From Cinnamomum chago (Eukaryota; Streptophyta; Magnoliopsida; Laurales; Lauraceae): 64,000 nucleotides of DNA. Position 1 is the stretch's first letter. Every line of letters begins with the position of its first letter. Made by a program: the position numbers and the translations under genes. The stretch lies in the NCBI GenBank assembly GCA_038049695.1, contig CP142458.1:66125501-66189500 (forward strand). Direction: 5' to 3'. This document shows positions 1 through 12,069 of this stretch, one piece after another. The notes beneath the pieces are model-generated. The model saw only the letters and a program-made list of their open reading frames with translations, had not been told where the DNA came from and ran no database searches.

Positions 1-1086
1 CACTTCCCTGGAATTGAGGAGGGAGCCTTTTGTTGTGTGTGTTGCAGCAGAATGCAGAATCTTCCAAGGCCTTTGGTGGGAGAGCTGGAAATGGGATGGG
101 TCAGAGCCAGGACCACAGGCCACAGGACACAGGACATGACCCAACTTGACCAGAAATTTCTACTTGAGACAGTGGGCAACAATACTTCATGAATCTATCT
201 ACCTGCATTTCATGTTCCAAAATCCCTCTTTTTTAATTAAATTTACTTATAGATTTTTTTCCCGGTGAAAGAGGAGGGAGGAATGGCTCCACTCACACTC
301 ATGTCTCTGTACCACTTGTGGCTTTCACAATCCTCTGTTGTTTGAATATTTCTGAACCCTGATGTCAGAAGTTGCAAGCATGATATGCCATGATATGTGA
401 TGGGACCTTGTGTTACCCACTTGCTGTGTGACACAATTAGAGATGGCAAAGGGTTTGGTGGTTAATTTTCAGCCTCTGAATGGGTTTGAGCTTCTGCTGC
501 TAGACATGTTCTATCCTTTTTTTAATATAAACTTTACACATAAAGACTATATGTTTGCTTTCAAAGAAGCCTAATGGTTCTCTGAAAGAAAAACAAAAGA
601 AGACTATTGATAACTTTGGTTAAGATTGAAGACATAGAAGTGAAGATTCATAAATGAACATCAAATAGTTTCTTCTTCCGATGAAAAATTAAAATAAGAA
701 GAGACGAAAAAGAATATCGTAATCACCCTAATAAAATAAATCTTTGCGGCATATGGGTCGCATCTATATTTCTACCTTATATTCTTGACCCCACACCTCT
801 TTATAAATCCTTTGTCGGAGGAACCCATTTTACAATAAATTCCTAGGATTCAATTCCATTTGAACAAAGGGGCCTTAGTGAATTATGATGAATAATGCAA
901 TTGGTGGAGGACATTTGAAAGGATTAGATTGATATAGGTAGTTGGCCAAGTCTTTTCATGGGCAATATAAAATAGCATAATCTAATTTTTAAAATCTTAA
1001 TATTTAATAAACATGAAAGAGAACTCTGGCATCCACGTCATAGACTTAGATTGGTATCACACTTACAAATTGTCAAGGTCAGATTG

Positions 1087-1485
1087 GGGTGAGGGGGGTC
1101 TGCTGTAGTTAAACTACAGCAGACCCTGCTGTAGGTTGGATCCACAGCAATCCCAAGGGCTGTGGTTTCATCCACTCCGGCCACATTCATCCCCACCATC
1201 CATCCAACTTCCCCGGCCATCAGATCTCCATCACACACATTAAATCTCCATCACACACATTAGAAAATATCAGCCATTGGATGAGAGAAAAGGTTGAAGA
1301 GAGAGAAATTTTTTTTTGAAAGTGAGTTGAAGAGAGAGAAAATATTTTAAAATATAAGATATTTTTTAATTTTATTTTATTTAAAAAATACCAACCATTG
1401 GATGCTGTGGGTTTAACCCACAGCCCTTGGATCCAACCTACAGCAGGGTCTGCTGTAGTTTAACTACAGCAGACCCCCCTCACCC
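1087..1485. mobile_element. Mutator-like MITE with palindromic termini
   Basis: The element is flanked by a 9-bp target duplication GTCAGATTG (1078-1086 and 1486-1494), and copy B has the empty site. Terminal inverted repeats of more than 50 bp begin GGGTGAGGGGGG. Each repeat contains its own near-perfect palindrome (CTGCTGTAGTT/AACTACAGCAG). The 9-bp duplication and long inverted repeats are typical of non-autonomous Mutator-like elements. It has no coding capacity. Confidence 0.88.
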
Positions 1486-1812
1486 GTCAGATTGGGACAG
1501 GGCAGGCGTGAGTTGAGGATGTCATTGCCCACCATTTCATCATTACGCATAGAGCGGGGTCACTGAGGAATGTCATTCATAGCAACTCCATCTCGAGCAT
1601 CGGGAATTGAGTCGTCGAATATTTCTTAGTCAGGCACGCGCTTAGACGTATACAAACTTGTTCCAAAATATGCCTGCATTCCATCCATAATAATTCACAA
1701 TCCATACTTGCAAATCATGATAAAAAAAAAAAACATACCCATATAAATGAAAATGTGGCTATAATCATCCCTTACGCCCTCTTCTGCATGACCTTTTTCT
1801 TTCTTTATCCCA

Positions 1813-2004
1813 TCAAAATCCACTGAGATTTAGCACAACATTCATCCCCCTATGCCACTTTTTCAAGCTCTTGAACTTATTCTTCAACTTATATTTTGTG
1901 AATTTCGGTCCATGTCTGGTTTCCAGCTCCTTCGTGCTGATGAGACCCCATCCCTCGGATGTAAATTTCCTGGGAAAGAACTCCCCCTGTTTATGTTTAC
2001 GCAT
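1813..2004 (-). pseudogene. MYB/SANT-like domain fragment (copy A)
   Basis: The minus-strand reading shows the pattern of the plant MYB/SANT-like (Myb_DNA-bind_3) domain: a GW near residue 19, then KYKLKNKFKSLKKWHRG, then SGF followed by a stop and WD. In the family this last stretch normally reads GFGWD, so a TGA (1813-1815) appears to replace the Gly codon. The same TGA is in copy B, so the break precedes the duplication. Such domains occur in L10-interacting MYB-like host proteins and in Harbinger-type transposon accessory proteins, and the fragment is too short to tell which. No start codon or upstream exon is recognisable. Confidence 0.55.
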
Positions 2005-3172
2005 ATCTTAGCATCACATGGAGTATATAATCTTGTGCACCTCTCCACTTCAGGTTTCGTGTAGCTCTATATGGTTGAAGAGCTTCGGAGCAAGTTGGTT
2101 CAGACATCCTACATTTTTAGTATGAATGAATCCAAGCAACTTTTAGAATCAACCATATAAGGAAAAAAAAGAAGAGAAGATATCATTGTTATCAGAGTCT
2201 ACCACAACAAAAGACCACATCGTAGCTATTTGCAATTCAGGAACATCAACCATATTTTGGTGTTAAGTACCAATTTTGAATCAATTCATCAATGAAAAAA
2301 CTTATCTCTCATACCTGAGATACTAGTGGATAGAGTAATGTAGCTGCACACAAAACTGGACAACCACTATGCACAAATGTTAGTTTACTATCATTTATCA
2401 CTATTTTCACATATGATTAAGCCCAACGGTCCTCCTGGGGGGTGGGCCAGAAATCGGTCCCCCCAGTCGGGCCGTTTAGCAGGGTTAAAAAAAAAAAAAA
2501 AAAACTACTACTAACTCTAAGTTCTTGGACGAGAAGTTTATAATTTTTTCTTGCTAAAAGATGTGCCAAACCCATGAATCAACCCAGCTCATGATTGGGT
2601 CACTAAGGGTGGCCTTGAATTTGGTAGGCCTAACTTGATCAGCAAGTGGGCTATGTGGGCCCCTAGCCTCTCAAAGACAAGGGGCCGAGCTAGGTGAATC
2701 TGGCTTTGCTATTTTTTTTTCTTTTTCCTTAATTGGGACTTGTAATTCTTGAATGTAACAAGAATACATATTAGATTTGAGTTGATTTCCATTTTCATTT
2801 TGAATCATTGAAGAGATAGGATCCTCTGGAATAGCAATTTGTACTTGTTATTCAAAGATAATAAATTTTAATATTCAAAGATAATTAAAAAAAATTATCT
2901 TAAATTTATTTTGTCATAATAATGTTTCAAAAAACTCTTAAATCTTAATATGTTTTTATTAAGCCCAGGCCTTTGTTGCTATTTAAAACAAATAGTGGCA
3001 TGAGTTATAGTATGAGCGTTCACTCAAATTAATTATAAGTACTAGAATACTAAGCTTGGCCCAAGCATGAGTCAGGGCTGAAGTTGCTGGCTTGAGCCTA
3101 GCTCGCATGGAAAAGATCAAGCCCAAGATTGACCCATGATAGACTTATAAAAACAAAATGAGTTTCTTACCC

Positions 3173-3330
3173 AGTCCTAAGCTGGCTCAATTGGTCTGGT
3201 CATTTCACCTTATGAGAGAGGGCATAGGTTCAAGTCCCTCCATTACTACTCCATCCCTTATAATTATTTGTATATTTGGGCAGGGCGGATTCCGTCTCTC
3301 AACCACCAAGTCCAAATAAATAAAATTTGA
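3173..3330 (+). mobile_element. tRNA-derived SINE-like sequence
   Basis: Pol III-like promoter boxes lie at the right spacing: an A-box-like TGGCTCAATTGG near 3183 and a B-box GGTTCAAGTCC near 3228. A non-tRNA body and an AAATAAATAAAA-type end follow. The boxes are clear, but I could not identify target duplications, so the ends are approximate. Confidence 0.5.
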
Positions 3331-3692
3331 CCATGACCCATCTGTTATAATCTAAACCCAATGTTCGACCCAAAGTGGGCCGAGCCAGTTCAATGAGCAC
3401 CCTTACAAAAAACACTTTTCCTTTTAAAAGAAAATTTCAAAAAGGTACTCTTTCACCTTTTGATTATACCAAACCTTTACTTCTATTGTCTTTTGTATTA
3501 ACCATTCACTTCACTTCATCGGTAAAGTAAATTTACCAAACAAGCAATTTATTGCGTGCTCATTGTGATTTAGTGTTATTGCATTTAAACGTTAATCATT
3601 CATTCATGCCCATCCCTAGACCCAGACCCGTGAACCGACCCACATATGAAGAAGGAAAAATGATTACAACCTTACTGCGGCACAACCGTAAA

Positions 3693-3838
3693 TGCAAGTT
3701 TTCTTCCTCTTGAGTGGAGAAAAACTTGCAAATGCTGCAAGTTTTGCTCCTTTAGTTGCAAGATTTCCTCCTCTCATAGTGGAGGAAAAGTTGCAAAAGT
3801 TGCAAGATTTCCTCCTCTCAGTGGAGGAAAAGTTGCAA
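3693..3838. repeat. Three consecutive hairpin repeats
   Basis: Three inverted repeats follow one another at 3693-3730, 3756-3796 and 3800-3838. Each starts TTGCAAG/TGCAAG, runs through TTTCCTCCTCT and returns as GTGGAGGAAAA..TTGCA. The second and third are almost identical. Each could fold into a stem of about 16 bp with a very short loop. Confidence 0.8.
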
Positions 3839-4066
3839 ATTCTACTTTTCTGCCTTTAAAACCAGACATTACACAATGCTAAGCCCATACCTAAATATGT
3901 AAAATACATTAAGATTTAGATAATGAGTATTATCAGATAGAAAACAAATCTCAAAGAAAAGCAAACTTATAAAGAATAAACGAAACTTTGAGATTTTGCC
4001 TTATTAACCTCTTCTCCAATAGTGGAGGCCAGAGTTATGGTTTAAAACCATATGATTGGAATAATG

Positions 4067-4454
4067 GGGAAATGTTCATGTGCATCCATCCCTTACTATA
4101 ATATGGTGGGGGACAAAATAGTAGGATTGACTTTATAACACATCCGAACCATCCACACACATGGAACCCCCTTAAGTATACTAGACCCATTGAATTTTCA
4201 CCTATCCAAGTGGATTGGACCGTTGGATCAAGGGTCAAATTTTTTCCTTTAATATAAAGCCATTAAATTTATAGGCCACGGATGAAGGGGTTAGAGGCAT
4301 ATGATTGAGGTTAACTCCAAATTTGATATATGGTATCATTCAAGATGTCACTTTCCATCCCTCACAAGTCCCATGATCAGTGTGTCCCTAGGTGGGTCCC
4401 ATTAAGTTTGTCCCTCACCATATGGTGAGGAAAGGAAGCACAGGAATATCCTCC
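4067..4454. mobile_element. MITE, CACCATAATATGGTG-type termini
   Basis: Imperfect terminal inverted repeats of about 45 bp contain TGTGCATCC and the palindromic core ATATGGTGAGGGACA. A near-identical second member lies at 12490-12886. A possible 9-bp target duplication, GGAATAATG/GGAACAATG (4058-4066, 4455-4463), would suggest a Mutator-like origin. However, the same left-hand motif precedes the second copy, so the exact end is unsure. Confidence 0.7.
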
Positions 4455-4884
4455 GGAACAATGTTTGACAAATATATTTTAGAGCCTTTATTGAATAACA
4501 CATTTGTGTCTTTCCAAATTGGATTTCAGTATTGCAGTATATTGTAAGGACTCTTAACTTTGAGACTAATTTAATTATCACTTCTCCATGATTGTATTTT
4601 ATATTACAATTGGCAATTGTACCAATGAAGGCACTGTTAGCGATTGAGATTAGTTGGATTTTATTAAAAACTACAGAAGTTACTATATCTAAGCATATGA
4701 AAATTACAGTTGCATCAAATTTTTTGTTTTTTTCTCTTTTTTGAAAGATTAGTGCGTCCTGACTTTGATTCTTCTTCTATGCAATTGGGTCTTAAAAATC
4801 TTCTCATGTGTTCTGTTCCTTCTATTTGTGACTTCATCTATTGGACATTTGAGTCCATTTTTTTAGTACTATGATAAGGATTAG

Positions 4885-4887
<3 letters not shown>

Positions 4888-4938
<51 letters not shown>
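4888..4938. repeat. (CT)n microsatellite
   Basis: This is an uninterrupted CT dinucleotide run of about 25 units. Confidence 0.95.
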
Positions 4939-4941
<3 letters not shown>

Positions 4942-6730
4942 AAAAGAATAAAAATCAAAGACCCATGTTTTAGTGGTGCTCAAAAGATGGTCTTATATTA
5001 GAAAACCATGACATTGGCTAAGGATATGTGGCTCATGTCGTCAATGGGTCAACATCACAAAAACATCCTCTCATACCTGTTTCTCCCAAAAGGATTGAAA
5101 ACTACTCTTCATGGATTCAATTGAAAATTGGGAACATTGGAAGCTGCCTCAGCCAAGAAAATCATGGGCACTTGGCTTTCCTCCTCTAAAAATGGATGAT
5201 ACATATCCTACTCCTAGTGATCGAAATAGTTTAGCTTTGGCCTTTCCATTGACATGAATTTACCACAAAAATTGCAATGGTACACGTGGACATCACTTCC
5301 CTGGAATTGAGGAGGGAGCCTTTTGTTGTGGGAAACAGTGTTGCAGCAGAATGCAGTAATGGATATGTATCTTCCAAGGCCTATGGTGGGAGAGCTGGAA
5401 ATGGGATGGGTCAGAGCCAGGACCACAGGCCACAGGACACAGGACATGACCCAACTTGACCAGAAATTTCTACTTGAGACAGTGGGCAACAATACTTCAT
5501 GAATCTATCTACATGCATTTCATGTTCCAAAATCCCTCTTTTTTAATTAAATTTACTTATAGATTTTTTTTCCGGTGAAAGAGGAGGGAGGAGTGGCTCC
5601 ACTCACACTCATGTCTCTGTACCACTTGTGGCTTTCACAATCCTCTGTTGTTTGAATATTTCTGAACCCTGATGTCAGAAGTTGCAAGCATGATATGCCA
5701 TGATATGTGATGGGACCTTGTGTTACCCACTTGCTGTGTGACACAATTAGAGATGGCAATGGGTTTGGTGGTTAATTTTCAGCCTCTGAATGGGTTTGAG
5801 CTTCTGCTGCTAGACATGTTCTATCCTTTTTTTAATATAAACTTTACACATAAAGACTATATGTTTGTATTCAAAGAAGCCTAATGGTTCTCTCAAAGAA
5901 AACCAAAAGAAGACTATTGATAACTTAGGTTAAGATTGAAGATATAGAAGTGAAGATTCATAAATGAACATCAAATAGTTTCTTCTTCCGATGAAAAATT
6001 AAAATAAGAAGAGACGAAAAAGAATACCGTAATCACCCTTATAAAATAAATCTTTGCGGCATATGGGTCGCATCTATATTTCTACCTTATATTCTTGACC
6101 CCACACCTCTTTATAAATCCTTTGTTGGAGGAACCCATTTTACAATAAATTCCTAGGATTCAATTCCATTTGAACAAAGGGGCCTTAGTGAATTATGATG
6201 AATAATGCAATTGGTGGAGGACATTTGAAAGGATTAGAGTGATATAGGTGGTTGGCCAAGTCTTTTCATAGGCAATATAAAATAGCATAATCTAATTTTT
6301 AAAATCTTAATATTTAATCAACATGAAAGAGAACTCTGGCATCCACGTCATAGACTTAGATTGGTATCACACTTACAAATTGTCAAGGTCAGATTGGGAC
6401 AGGGCAGGTGTGAGTTGAGGATGTCATTACCCACCATTTCATCATTACGCATAGAGCGGGGTCACTGAGGAATGTCATTCATAGCAACTCCATCTCGAGC
6501 ATCGGGAATTGAGTCGTCGAATATTTCTTACATGACGTGGTAGTCAGGCACGCGCTTAGACCTATACAAACTTGCTCCAAAATATGCCCTGCATTCCATC
6601 CATAATAATTCACAATCCATACTTGCAAATCATGATAAAAAAAAAAAAAAAAAAACCCATATAAATGAAAATGTGGCCATAATCATCCCTTACCCCCTCT
6701 TCTGAATGACCTTTTTCTTTCTTTATCCCA

Positions 6731-6917
6731 TCAAAATCCACTCAGATTTAGCACAACATTCATCCCACTATGCCACTTTTTCAAGCTTTTGAACTTATTC
6801 TTCAACTTATTTTTTGTGATTTTCGGTCCATATCTGGTTTCCATCTCCTTCGTGCTGATGAGACCCCCATCCCTTGGATGTAAATCTCCTGGGAAAGAAC
6901 TCCCCCTGTTTACGCAT
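6731..6917 (-). pseudogene. MYB/SANT-like domain fragment (copy B)
   Basis: This is the counterpart of 1813-2004. It keeps the same in-frame TGA next to the conserved WD. It also has an extra C in a C-run near 6863 that shifts the frame, and a 6-bp deletion at its 5' side. It is more decayed than copy A. Confidence 0.5.
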
Positions 6918-7068
6918 ATCTAAGCATCACATGGAGTATATAATCTTGTGCACCTCTCCACTTCAGGTTTCGTGTAACTCTATCTGGTTGAAGAGCTTCG
7001 GAGCTAGTTGGTTCAGACATCCTACATTTTTAGTATGAATGAATCCAAGCAACTTTTAGAATCAACCA

Positions 7069-7615
7069 TGATGGGCCAGGCCCAAATGACTCGGTCCGTA
7101 GTGACGAGTTAGGCCCAAACAGCTCGGTCCACAATAGCGGGTCAACGCCAACTGATCCAAGTCCATGATGAGCCCGTCATCTACCCGTTAAGGGCCGGGT
7201 CCGGATCCATCGAATGACAGAGTCAGCACACGCGTCGTTTCGTCTACTTGCCTTTACCAAGTCCCGCGGAAGAGATCTTACCTGTTCATCTATTGAGGAC
7301 AGGGCGGGAGACTCTACCAGAATGGAGCGTACATCAGTGGAGATCCCTGGAGAATCTCCCCACCCGTTGGAGAAAGAGTATAAAAGGAGAAGTCCTATCA
7401 GAGAAGCGATTCTCTCTCGAATTCTTCAGATCATCATTGTAATCTTTTACTTTGTAAACTCTTCCCAGAGCAGTAAATTCACCAATTAAAGTGGACGTAG
7501 GTCACACTGACCGAACCACTATAAATCCCCTCTCTTTCTCTCTCTCCATTAATTTTCTCATTGATTATTTATTACTTGACCGGTGGTGCCCGAAAACCAT
7601 TTTTTGGCATCATCA
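7069..7615 (+). mobile_element. Solo LTR inserted in copy B
   Basis: The 547-bp element begins TGATGGGCC and ends GGCATCATCA. It is bounded by the 5-bp target duplication AACCA (7064-7068, 7616-7620), and the empty site is present in copy A. A TATAAAAG promoter box lies at 7379-7386. The TG...CA ends, 5-bp duplication and lack of any internal region identify a solo LTR. The family was not resolved, though the end resembles Ty3-type LTRs. Confidence 0.88.
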
Positions 7616-7880
7616 AACCATATAAGGAAAAAAAAGAAGAGAAGATATCATTGTTATCAGAGTCTACCACAACAAAAGACCACATCATAGCTATTTGCAA
7701 TTCAGGAACATCAACCATATTTTGGTGTTAAGTACCAATTTTGAATCAATTCATCAATGAAAAAACTTATCTCATACCTGAGATACTAGTGGATGGAGTA
7801 ATGTAGCTGCACACAAAACTGGACAACCACTATGCACAAATGTTAGTTTGCTATCATTTATCACTATTTTCACATATGAT

Positions 7881-8923
7881 TTATCATAATCAATCTAGAT
7901 CAGGTAAAACAGATAAATTTCAATAAAAAAAAATCATGATATATAGTTGTTGATCCACTTTTATACATTGCTAACTCTGAGGAGTTCTATTTACACAGTT
8001 TCTGAGACTCAGAGAATGTAAGGTTAACAAAATCAATCAACAGAGAGAAATGAAGAAAAGGGAATTGAATGTGAGTATTTAGTTGCTGCAACCTCCAATG
8101 TTGAGGCTATATGAGGCATAAATGAGAAAAATCTAGTAGAGCTTCAACCCCAATATAGGGAACAAGAAATCCTGTAATTAACAATACTCTCAAGGGGCTT
8201 CTCTCAAATGCCCACATACCACCTCCAGGCTCCAACTATACAAACCCCATCCATAGATTGTGATTCTCAAATGACCATCAGAAGCACATAAAAAGTTACT
8301 GCATGTCATCCAAATAACAGTCTTAAGCTAAATGCAATTTAACAGTGAATATAGGTCAATGCGACCCAACCTGCAAAACCTGCATCCAACATGGGTCAAC
8401 CATTGAACATAACCCAACCTCATCCAACCCGTAAAAGTTTGGCCCAGCCCAATCCATTTCATGTATGGAGGTTATATTTTAGTTGTAGGCCAAAAGAGCC
8501 CAAAAAGTGCAAAAATGTTGAATCACCAAACTGTTTAAATTAGTTTAGATATGTGGGTTGACCCTAAACTGCCTCATTTAAATGGGTTATGCCGATCAAC
8601 CCTAACCCAACCCATTTTATTGTGTGTCAGATATAGGTCGGATTTGTGGATCAGTCAGATCTTGCCACCCTACTCTAATCACAACTTTGCTCCGAGAATG
8701 AGTAAAGTGATGTTGGGCTGAACCCTAGCCCAGTAGCCCCATTGAAACTCCTAGCAAAGGATAGTAACGAGTTGGAGTAAACCCCATATGGATTGGGTCG
8801 GGTTCAATAAAGGTTTTCCTACATTTTCTTTTTCATTTAAAAGAAATATTAAACATTTTCTTTTACATACAGGCCCCAGGTTGAATTTTCTTGGTCCGCC
8901 CTTGATGACAAGTAACATGTGGG
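7881..8923. other. Non-coding interval
   Basis: No gene is seen. The last 200 bp (about 8760-8905) resemble, in reverse orientation, the hAT-like MITE at 57171-57378. They share the GGGGCGGACC-type end and an AAAGAAATATT body, so they are probably a decayed relative. Confidence 0.5.
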
Positions 8924-10414
8924 CAGGGGCGGACCCATGTATTGGCACATGGGTGCATCCGCCCCACCCAAATCGAAAAAAACCCCATAGAGGGCTTTGT
9001 ACCATCTGACCCTGCACCCGTAGTTCAAAATCATTCGCACCATCTTTCTTACCCCAAACAAGAAGGCTTCTTTTGTTCTTAGGAGCTACTCCGTCTGCGG
9101 CATGGCGCTGCCTCCCTCTCCGACCGGCGGCTCAGCAAGTATTCGCCTATCTCTATATCTCTCTCTCTCTCTCTCTCTCTCATACACACATAGGCCACAA
9201 CCAAAACAGACTCTTTCCTTTATCCCTAAATTTCTAAACTCCAATGCTTAACCTTAACCAGAAACCCCTATTCCCTTTTCCTAAATCTTAATACCAAAAC
9301 TACAATCGCTAAATGCCAACCATGATCAGTTATCACTTTCCCCAATCCCCAATCCCTAAATCTTGAAACTCAATCCCCAATCCCTAAATCTCTAACTGAT
9401 ATGCTCAATTTGATATGCTCAATTGGAAGCTATGATTTCTACATATTTTGATGGGCAGTTTTTTTTTTTTAATCCAATCTAAATAGGAATCCTATATAAT
9501 GAGCCAAATAGAGTTGCCATTTGTTTATTGATTGTGTCGCAAGTGTCATTCCAAGACTTAGATTGGGTAAGGAATGTTCTCATGCCCTGAAACTAAAGTG
9601 GGCCGAGACTGTTGGCTTATGCCGTTGTTCATCCATTTGGACTCTGAGCATCTAAGCAGTACAAGCCTCAATTGCTTTGTTGGATCAGTTGAAAACTTTA
9701 TTAGTGAAAGAAGAAATTATTTAGATCATCAGCTCCATTTCATCAATATAATTTTCAATACCTGGGAATTGAAATTATACTTGGCAATTGCTAGAGACCA
9801 TGGCTTCTCTGTTTAAACATGTAATACAATATTTGGTTTGTATCTTGACTGCTACCTTTTTTATTTAACTTCTATTTTATTAGTGATGCCACTTTGATAT
9901 TAAAACTCCATTTGTGACTTGAATCTCCTTGTATGAATTTCTCATTCTAAGAACAACTTTTTTAGCATTCTTGTCTGTAGCATAGTATATGCATGTAACA
10001 GAAGGCCTGACTTATAGTTTGGCATCTTCCATTCTTTAGTTAATGTATAATCTTTTTTTTTTTTAACTTTCAAAGGAGGATTTATGTTGAAAATATATGC
10101 AGTTGTTGTAAAAAATCTTCCCCACCTACACATTTACCATGAGCATTATAAAAAATGTTATACATCAATTTTTCTGTGAAAAGGAAAAACCAGAAATGAG
10201 AAAAAGGTGTGGAATACTAAATTTTAGTGGGAAAATGTTCGTTAGTTGATGCAATTAAGTCGTTTGTATCTATCTAAATTTTGTAATACATTTGCACTTT
10301 TGCCATTGACAATATAAAAAAAAGTATAGCAAAATACTGATTGGTTTTCTTTTTTAACTATCGTTAGTCCACCCCACAAAAAAAAAAAGTAAAAAAATCA
10401 TGGGTCCGCCATTG
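8924..10414. mobile_element. hAT-type non-autonomous element (1.5 kb)
   Basis: The ends are CAGGGGCGGACCCATG on the left and the complement of CAATGGCGGACCCATG on the right. They are flanked by an 8-bp duplication with one mismatch (CATGTGGG 8916-8923, TATGTGGG 10415-10422), as expected for hAT transposition. No transposase motif is visible inside. A GC-rich patch with an ATG at about 9101 followed by a CT repeat could be captured host sequence, but I cannot identify it. Confidence 0.75.
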
Positions 10415-10710
10415 TATGTGGGCGCATTATGACAAGTAATAAAAACGACACAAAAAATAAAGCATGCTTGTGTTTTTATTTTTATGTCGAATATGTAAGT
10501 GTGGTCTATCTACATCCTGTTTATTATGCTCTATTTATCAAACAACTGTGAAATGCATGGGTGTTGAAAATTGAAATGATGCATTGTATTCTACCTCTCT
10601 CCCAACTGGTACAGCTTCATGTTCTAGATGGATGAGCAGGTGTTCCCTCGGTGATTATCTCAATGTCGCAATGGCTAGAAGTTGGAGTTGCCACCACCTC
10701 TGGTTGTCCT

Positions 10711-11106
10711 TCATTGGATCTCACTATGGATGCCCTCTTTACTTCTGAGCTTAGTTAATTCAATCACTGAACTAGCTGGCGCTGCTTCAACTTGTTCAAT
10801 TTCTTGCGGGGGGAGGGGCTGGCAGGTCCCTCCTAGTAAAGAGTAGAACAGTGGTTGTCGTTGGCTGCGTACTCTGAGTAGTATGAAGACAAAAATGACC
10901 ATGCACAAAACACCTAAGAGGATATATAAGATGCCGCGGAATGTATAGATAGAGGGTTTCCTGTAAGGAACAGAGTCGTCGAGCGAGTTCGTACATGCAA
11001 TGGATCCAAACCATTTCTTCTTGATGTCAGACATTTCCTTTGACTCACTGAATCTAAGAACTGCCCTAGAAACATCTGGAACCATGTCAGAGCCTATGGG
11101 GAACAC
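10711..11106 (-). pseudogene. GLR pseudogene exon 5 (M4 and C-tail)
   Basis: The exon follows a TTCAG acceptor and opens in phase 0 with VFPIGSDMVPDVSRAV, the conserved start of the last GLR exon. KEM...KKWFG and a CxxxxD region follow, then one hydrophobic helix (about residues 55-78) that is M4, then a polar tail ending at TGA 10711-10713. It is open throughout. Its tail is about 34 codons shorter than in the plus-strand copies. Confidence 0.92.
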
Positions 11107-11841
11107 CTGAAGATGATGAAGGAAACAGTGTTAGCTACTTTCCACGCAAGAAGAAATGGCAGAAACATAAGGGGTGTATGCGACCTGAGGATACTGCATT
11201 CAACATAGCTATGTTTTGGAAGGAAAGACGAGACCTGCATTCCTACCTTGAGATAGAAAATCGAAATCCTCTTCATTGAAGAAAATAAGTTCATTTTTTT
11301 TTTCTCTAGAAGAAAAATTGTCACACCAAACGACGACGGAAGTGTAGACCACACAAAAATTAGAACAATTTCCTCTCTATTGCAGATTTTCTCATCGTGC
11401 AAAAATCTACTTAGAATATTTGGGAGGGTGGTCTAGAGGAGAAATGATACTGTGCTGGCTCTAAGTATGGTGCTGTCCATGGCAGCTGACACCGGACTTA
11501 ACTGGTGTGGGGCCCGCTAACTCACCCCATAACATGTGCCTATCTGTAAAACTCAATTCAATTATAGTGATATGTACAATTGTATTGATTATGTATTAAA
11601 TATACATTATTATATAGCTATATTTGTCTCTACATGATTAATCCAACTGTACATGTTATTCTGAAGCTCTATTTAGGCCTAGTTATAGCTAGCAGGAACA
11701 AGAGATGAGCAGCTTTAATGAGCCAAAGGAGGGCCCATATAGGTTGAATCAGGTGGTCAGCCACATACATTGTGCACCATACTGAACTGATGTCAGCAAA
11801 AGATCATTTCTCAGCCCAAATTGATCATCAAATATGGTCAC

Positions 11842-12069
11842 TTTTTTTTTTTTTTGGCTAAAGGAGGGTTTCCAATCCTTTGGACTGGACTAATCCCTCT
11901 GGGCCCAGAGAGAAGCCGGGTAAACTCCTGTGGCCCTAAGGTGGTAACACAAGTGGACTCAACCTTCGGTTCCTGAAGAGGGGGGAACCGGGAGTCGATA
12001 CCAGGATCTCTAGCTCCAGAAGAAGGAGGAACCGTGGTCCTGACCACTCGGCCAACCCTTTGGGGTTGA
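11842..12069 (-). mobile_element. Au-like SINE
   Basis: The minus strand carries the tRNA-like boxes TGGCCGAGTGGTC and GGTATCGACTCCC, a body with TTTACCCGGCTTC and GGGCCCAGAGGGATTAGT, and a 3' poly-A tail (poly-T at 11842-11853). A 12-bp target duplication with one mismatch, AAATATGGTCAC/AAATCTGGTCAC, flanks it (11830-11841, 12070-12081). The body sequence resembles the plant Au SINE family. It lies in the last intron of the GLR pseudogene. Confidence 0.85.

Larger units (their letters stand above)
1..2418. repeat. 2.4-kb direct duplication, copy A
   Basis: This segment is nearly identical to 5292-7880. The match starts at the first base of the window, so copy A probably continues to the left. 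It ends after a shared TTTCACATATGATT near 2418. Copy A carries a 399-bp MITE (1087-1485) that copy B lacks, and copy B carries a solo LTR (7069-7615) that copy A lacks. Both insertions therefore came after the duplication. Apart from a degraded MYB/SANT-like fragment I see no gene in it. Confidence 0.9.
2419..5291. other. Spacer between duplicated copies
   Basis: No gene is seen. The spacer holds a short retroposon-like piece ending in poly-A (about 2419-2504), a tRNA-derived SINE-like stretch, three consecutive hairpins, a MITE and a CT microsatellite. These are listed separately. The rest is AT-rich, unassigned sequence. Confidence 0.6.
5292..7880. repeat. 2.4-kb direct duplication, copy B
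   Basis: This is the second copy of 1-2418, in the same orientation. It differs from copy A by scattered substitutions, small indels, the absent MITE and the added solo LTR at 7069-7615. The pair shows the pre-insertion sequence at both transposon sites. Confidence 0.9.

Noticed and set aside
5214-5492. 92-codon ORF on the minus strand with several Cys/His residues
   Set aside because: The pattern CNFC...H is too short for a zinc finger, and the equivalent region of copy A is disrupted by indels. It is treated as chance.
1-7880. The direct 2.4-kb copies as giant LTRs of one element
   Set aside because: The interior has no primer-binding site, gag or pol. The repeats also lack a defined TG...CA border at the right end.
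9574-9816. 80-codon plus-strand ORF inside the hAT-type element
   Set aside because: It has no transposase or other family motif, no codon bias, and lies in an AT-rich transposon interior.
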